From the NCBI GenBank assembly GCA_964453205.1, contig CAYVRC010000216.1, positions 1-8,736 on the forward strand: 8,736 nt of DNA, in the 5' to 3' direction. Shown piece by piece: positions 6,239-8,736 of the stretch. The notes under the pieces are model-generated. The model was not told the origin of the DNA. It searched no databases and saw only the letters and a program-made list of their open reading frames with translations. This stretch comes from Crateriforma sp964453205 (GTDB lineage Bacteria > Planctomycetota > Planctomycetia > Pirellulales > Pirellulaceae). The position numbers and the translations under genes are program-made. Each line of letters starts with the position of its first letter. Position 1 is the first letter of the stretch.

Positions 6239-7384
6239 CTACAGCATCGGCTGCGGCGGAGACAACGCGTTCAGATCGTCGCCCCGGTCGGTCAAGGTCA
6301 GCTCGATTTCGTGAGCGAGCAAAGCCGAACGAACTTGGGTCGTCGTCAATTCGCCTGCCAGAGACCACGGCGACATGTCGGCATAACGCAGGGCGTCTTG
6401 CAAGATCTCCCACGACTTTTTCAGTTCTCCACGTCCGTACCAAATCCGCGCCACGCGAAGCAGTCGGCCGGCCGCCAAATCGAAACGCTCGACTTCGACA
6501 TAGGCTGCCGCGGACAGCTCCAACACGTCGGGAATCTCGCGGTAGTTCCCGGCCCGTCGCAAGTGATCGGCTTCGCGGTCGAAGTGGGCCGCGGCTTGAA
6601 AGTACTCGCCTTTGGCCAAATGGATCAACGCCGCGACGTCTTGCAGTTCGGCAGCCAAGTCGTCGCTGCAGACGTCTTCGGCAAGCCGGCAAGCGGTGGA
6701 AAAGTGTTCGATCGCACAGGCGATGTCGTAACGCTCCGCGGCCAATCGAGATCGCGCCAGTTCGATTTGAGCGGCGTAGAAATCCTCGCAATCGCGAATC
6801 GCCGCTCGATCTTCGATCCGTGTTCCCACACAAGGGATGCGTGACAAACAAGATTCGCGACACGGATCGTCGCCACAGAAACGACACCCTTGCTGGTCGT
6901 GTTCGCCGCACGGCGGGTCGGCACAGACGGCGCGATCGATCGCGTCGGCGGCCCCGGCAAAGTCCCCTTCGGCTTGCAAGATCTTGGCTTCCAGTAAATA
7001 AGTATTGCCGGTCGATTTGCCCGCCCGACGGAGTTCCGCTCTCGACTCGATCAGCCAATCCATGGCTTCGTCGGGACGACTTTGACTGGCCAAGCAGGCC
7101 GCCAAGTTGTACGAGTTGGTGCCAGCCTCCGAGGGATCGTCGATCGCCCAGGCCCGGCGGATCGCTCGGCGAAACGACTCGGACGCTTCGTCGGTGTCGC
7201 CTTCGGCAAAAGCTTGACTGGCGGATTCGGCGTGGCGAACAATTTTTGCATCCGTCGCGACCGTGGACGTGTCCGTCGACCGGCAACCGAACGACAGCAG
7301 ACCCGTCAGCGTCGCCAGTGCGAACGACAGCAGCCGAGTCAGCCGTGTGGCGTCACGAAGATCGGTGTTTCGCGATTCGATCAC
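6239..7384 (-). CDS. TPR-like lipoprotein with cysteine cluster, MCE operon
   Basis: A 381-residue predicted lipoprotein. The N-terminal region (residues 14-34, ending LLSFGC) fits a type II signal peptide with C34 as the lipid-attachment site, although Phe at -2 makes the lipobox slightly unusual. The rest is helical, with repeated A/L/Y patterns like TPR or SEL1-type repeats (for example SYNLAACLASQSRPDEAMDWL, AKGEYFQAAAHFDREADHL, VERFDLAAGRLLRVARIWYGRG). Between repeats, residues 154-185 hold seven cysteines: C154, C159, C167, C170, C175, C179 and C185, with H162, and C199 follows shortly after. This could bind a metal or form disulfides. The start is a GTG at 7384 that overlaps the stop of the MCE gene as GTGA, so translation is likely coupled. 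The position suggests a partner of the MCE transporter, perhaps at the outer membrane as MlaA or PqiC are in proteobacteria, but no sequence similarity to those is claimed. Confidence 0.85.
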   Translation of the reverse strand: MIESRNTDLRDATRLTRLLSFALATLTGLLSFGCRSTDTSTVATDAKIVRHAESASQAFAEGDTDEASESFRRAIRRAWAIDDPSEAGTNSYNLAACLASQSRPDEAMDWLIESRAELRRAGKSTGNTYLLEAKILQAEGDFAGAADAIDRAVCADPPCGEHDQQGCRFCGDDPCRESCLSRIPCVGTRIEDRAAIRDCEDFYAAQIELARSRLAAERYDIACAIEHFSTACRLAEDVCSDDLAAELQDVAALIHLAKGEYFQAAAHFDREADHLRRAGNYREIPDVLELSAAAYVEVERFDLAAGRLLRVARIWYGRGELKKSWEILQDALRYADMSPWSLAGELTTTQVRSALLAHEIELTLTDRGDDLNALSPPQPML

Positions 7385-8490
7385 GGACGCACCCCGCTGC
7401 CGCGGACGCCCGACGGAGAAATCTGCGACGAGGGCTGACCTTGCGTGCTGTATCGCCGCAACAACCAGTGGCTGCGGATCTCGCCGACCATGTTCTGCGT
7501 ATCGGTGATGGTCTCGTTGACACGTTCGGTGGTGCCGGGAAACTGGTCCGCTTCTCCCCGGATCACCCGCACCAAATCTTGCGTTTGCATGGCCAGTTTC
7601 TGCACTTCGACCGCCGCGTCACGCAGCGTCACGAGACTCTCGGCTATGTCGCGATTGACGTCCTGCGATGTTTGGGCGATCGCGTCGGCTGTCGTGCGAA
7701 CGCTCTCGGTCGATTCGCGAACGTCCGCCAGGGTGTCGCGAACGTCGTCTCGGACGACGGCGGAAACATCATCCGTCAGGCCGACGATCTTCGTTTCCAG
7801 GTTCGCCGTGGCCGAACGGATCGCGTCCAAGGTTTCCAGTGTCTTGGGACGAACGGTTTCGTTGGTTTCATAGAAAGAACTGGCAGCCTGTTTGGTCTCT
7901 TTTAGGGCGGGATCGGCGGAGTCGTCCAGGGTCAGTCGCAGTTTGTCGGTCGCCGCGGTGATGCTGGTCAGCGTCGGTTCCAGCTGTTCTTGGATCAAAC
8001 GAATCGCCAAGCTGACGGATTCCACTTCGCGGGTCATTTGATCCAAGCGATCGTTTTCCCCTTGATAGTTTTGCAGCAGGCTTCCGGTGGGCAACGGTTG
8101 TCGCTCCGCCTCTTTGGGACCCGATCGGCGGATCACCAGGATCGGGCTGCCGAGTCCGAACTTGCGTTCTTGGCGGACGACGGAATCTTTAAAGATCTGA
8201 TCGCTCATCTCCGGTTCAATGATCAGGTTGACGCGGACCTTGTCGCTGTCGTCGACGTAGCGAATGCTCTCGATCTGGCCGGCACGCTCACCCAAAATCA
8301 TGACTTCGGCACCCTTGTACAGGTCCCCGATCTCTTCTTGCGAAATCTCGATCCAATAACGGTCGCGTCGGACGAAGTAGTCGCCGGCACGCAGCACCAA
8401 AACAGACAACACGATCAAGAACAACAAGACGACCAAGAGGAAAAAGCCGACGGCTTGGTTCGTGTAGCGAAGGCGATAAGGTTCGTTCAT
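7381..8490 (-). CDS. MCE (MlaD-like) lipid-transport protein
   Basis: A 369-residue protein with one N-terminal membrane helix (about residues 14-34, VGFFLLVVLLFLIVLSVLVL) and an MCE domain at about 42-123. The domain shows the usual elements: an early strand (YWIEI), GLYxGAxVxxxGxxxGxI in the form DLYKGAEVMILGERAGQIESI, then KVRVNLIIEP and the domain-closing LGSPILVIR. A long helical region (about 145-340) is rich in Thr, Asp, Glu and Val and is probably a coiled needle or tunnel. It ends in a conserved-looking SHWLLRRY near 340-347 and a short disordered tail. By family knowledge, MCE proteins oligomerise as hexamers in the periplasm and carry phospholipids for an MlaE/MlaF-type ABC transporter. 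The ATG at 8490 overlaps the stop of the upstream ATPase-like gene as ATGA, and its own stop overlaps the lipoprotein start as GTGA. Its C-terminus differs in type from the MCE fragment at the left end, so the two are distinct paralogues rather than a recent duplication. Confidence 0.93.
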   Translation of the reverse strand: MNEPYRLRYTNQAVGFFLLVVLLFLIVLSVLVLRAGDYFVRRDRYWIEISQEEIGDLYKGAEVMILGERAGQIESIRYVDDSDKVRVNLIIEPEMSDQIFKDSVVRQERKFGLGSPILVIRRSGPKEAERQPLPTGSLLQNYQGENDRLDQMTREVESVSLAIRLIQEQLEPTLTSITAATDKLRLTLDDSADPALKETKQAASSFYETNETVRPKTLETLDAIRSATANLETKIVGLTDDVSAVVRDDVRDTLADVRESTESVRTTADAIAQTSQDVNRDIAESLVTLRDAAVEVQKLAMQTQDLVRVIRGEADQFPGTTERVNETITDTQNMVGEIRSHWLLRRYSTQGQPSSQISPSGVRGSGVRP

Positions 8491-8736
8491 CGGACGCCCC
8501 CCTCGTCGGGCGAATCGACCCGAGGTGAATCGGCACGGTCGGGTCTCCAGTCCAGTTCAATCAGGATCGCGTGTTTGACCGCCTGTCCGCTCCGGCGAAT
8601 CGTTTCGTCGATCCCATCGCCGGTGATCCAAAGCACGGCGCAGCCTTGTCGGCGAAGTTGTTCGACCGCGGCGGTCAACCGTGGCAACAAACTCGGCGAA
8701 ACTGATTTCATGGGACGTTCCAGAATGACCAGAGAG
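8487..8736 (-). CDS. ABC-ATPase-like protein, C-terminal part, with altered catalytic motifs (5' truncated by window edge)
   Basis: The frame is open to the right edge and ends with TGA overlapping the MCE start (ATGA). About 82 residues are visible. The first ones, SLVILERP, line up with a Walker B strand (hhhhDEP), with Glu for the Asp and Arg for the catalytic Glu. Then KSVSPSLLPRL lines up with the D-loop region (SGLDP...), with Ser for Asp, followed by a helix and AVLWITGD, which lines up with the H-loop strand (VxxVTHD), with Gly for the switch His. The order, spacing and operon position next to an MCE gene fit an MlaF-type ATPase, but with all three visible ATP-hydrolysis positions changed. 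This alignment is by eye from a short fragment. If it is right, the protein is a non-hydrolysing ATPase homologue. An internal ATG at 8711 exists, but a start there would cut off the core strand, so it is unlikely. Confidence 0.6.
   Translation of the reverse strand, partial: SLVILERPMKSVSPSLLPRLTAAVEQLRRQGCAVLWITGDGIDETIRRSGQAVKHAILIELDWRPDRADSPRVDSPDEGGVR

Noticed and set aside
6931..6944. Perfect 14-bp palindrome CGCGATCGATCGCG
   Set aside because: It lies within the lipoprotein coding region and CGATCG-type words are common throughout the window, so it is probably compositional.
5926..7905. Very long open frame (659 codons) on the plus strand
   Set aside because: It runs antisense to the lipoprotein and MCE genes and over the end of the second DUF1559 gene; its product is Arg/Pro-rich with no domain, so it is a composition shadow.

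Overview
The window looks like chromosomal DNA from a planctomycete, most likely a Pirellulales / Rhodopirellula-type organism. The main reasons are two DUF1559 proteins with pseudopilin-like N-termini, a PEP-CTERM protein, planctomycete-style MCE (MlaD-like) proteins and a general lack of Shine-Dalgarno sequences. This is inference from protein family content, because no rRNA or other taxonomic marker is present. No tRNA, rRNA, CRISPR array, insertion sequence or phage gene was seen.

Layout from left to right. (1) Plus strand, 2-2203: the C-terminal part of an MCE-family lipid-transport protein, then, 3 nt later, a six-TM + HAMP + class III adenylate cyclase. (2) Minus strand, 3671-2200: a small exported Cys/His protein followed by a DUF1559 protein with a dense His/Asp/Glu insertion; this could be a metal-handling pair. 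Its stop codon overlaps that of the cyclase. (3) 3672-4081: a 410-nt divergent intergenic region with short C-rich tandem repeats and a possible promoter. (4) Plus strand, 4082-6226: an exported beta-propeller protein with a PEP-CTERM anchor, then 33 nt later a second DUF1559 protein. (5) Minus strand, 8736-6239, reading in from the right edge: the C-terminus of an ABC-ATPase-like protein whose visible catalytic motifs are altered, a second MCE protein and a TPR-like lipoprotein with a cysteine cluster. These three genes overlap by 4 nt each (ATGA, then GTGA) and form a tight operon.

How the genes may work together: the two ends carry parts of two different MCE systems pointing toward each other. 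MCE proteins usually form periplasmic channels that move lipids between membranes, driven by an MlaE permease and MlaF ATPase. On the left, the MCE gene is coupled to a membrane cyclase. On the right, another MCE gene is coupled to an ATPase-like gene and a lipoprotein. Between them lie genes for exported surface proteins. The region therefore looks devoted to the cell envelope. The points most worth following are the ATPase-like protein lacking catalytic residues, the cysteine cluster in the lipoprotein, the His/Asp-rich DUF1559 with its Cys/His neighbour, and the MCE-cyclase coupling.
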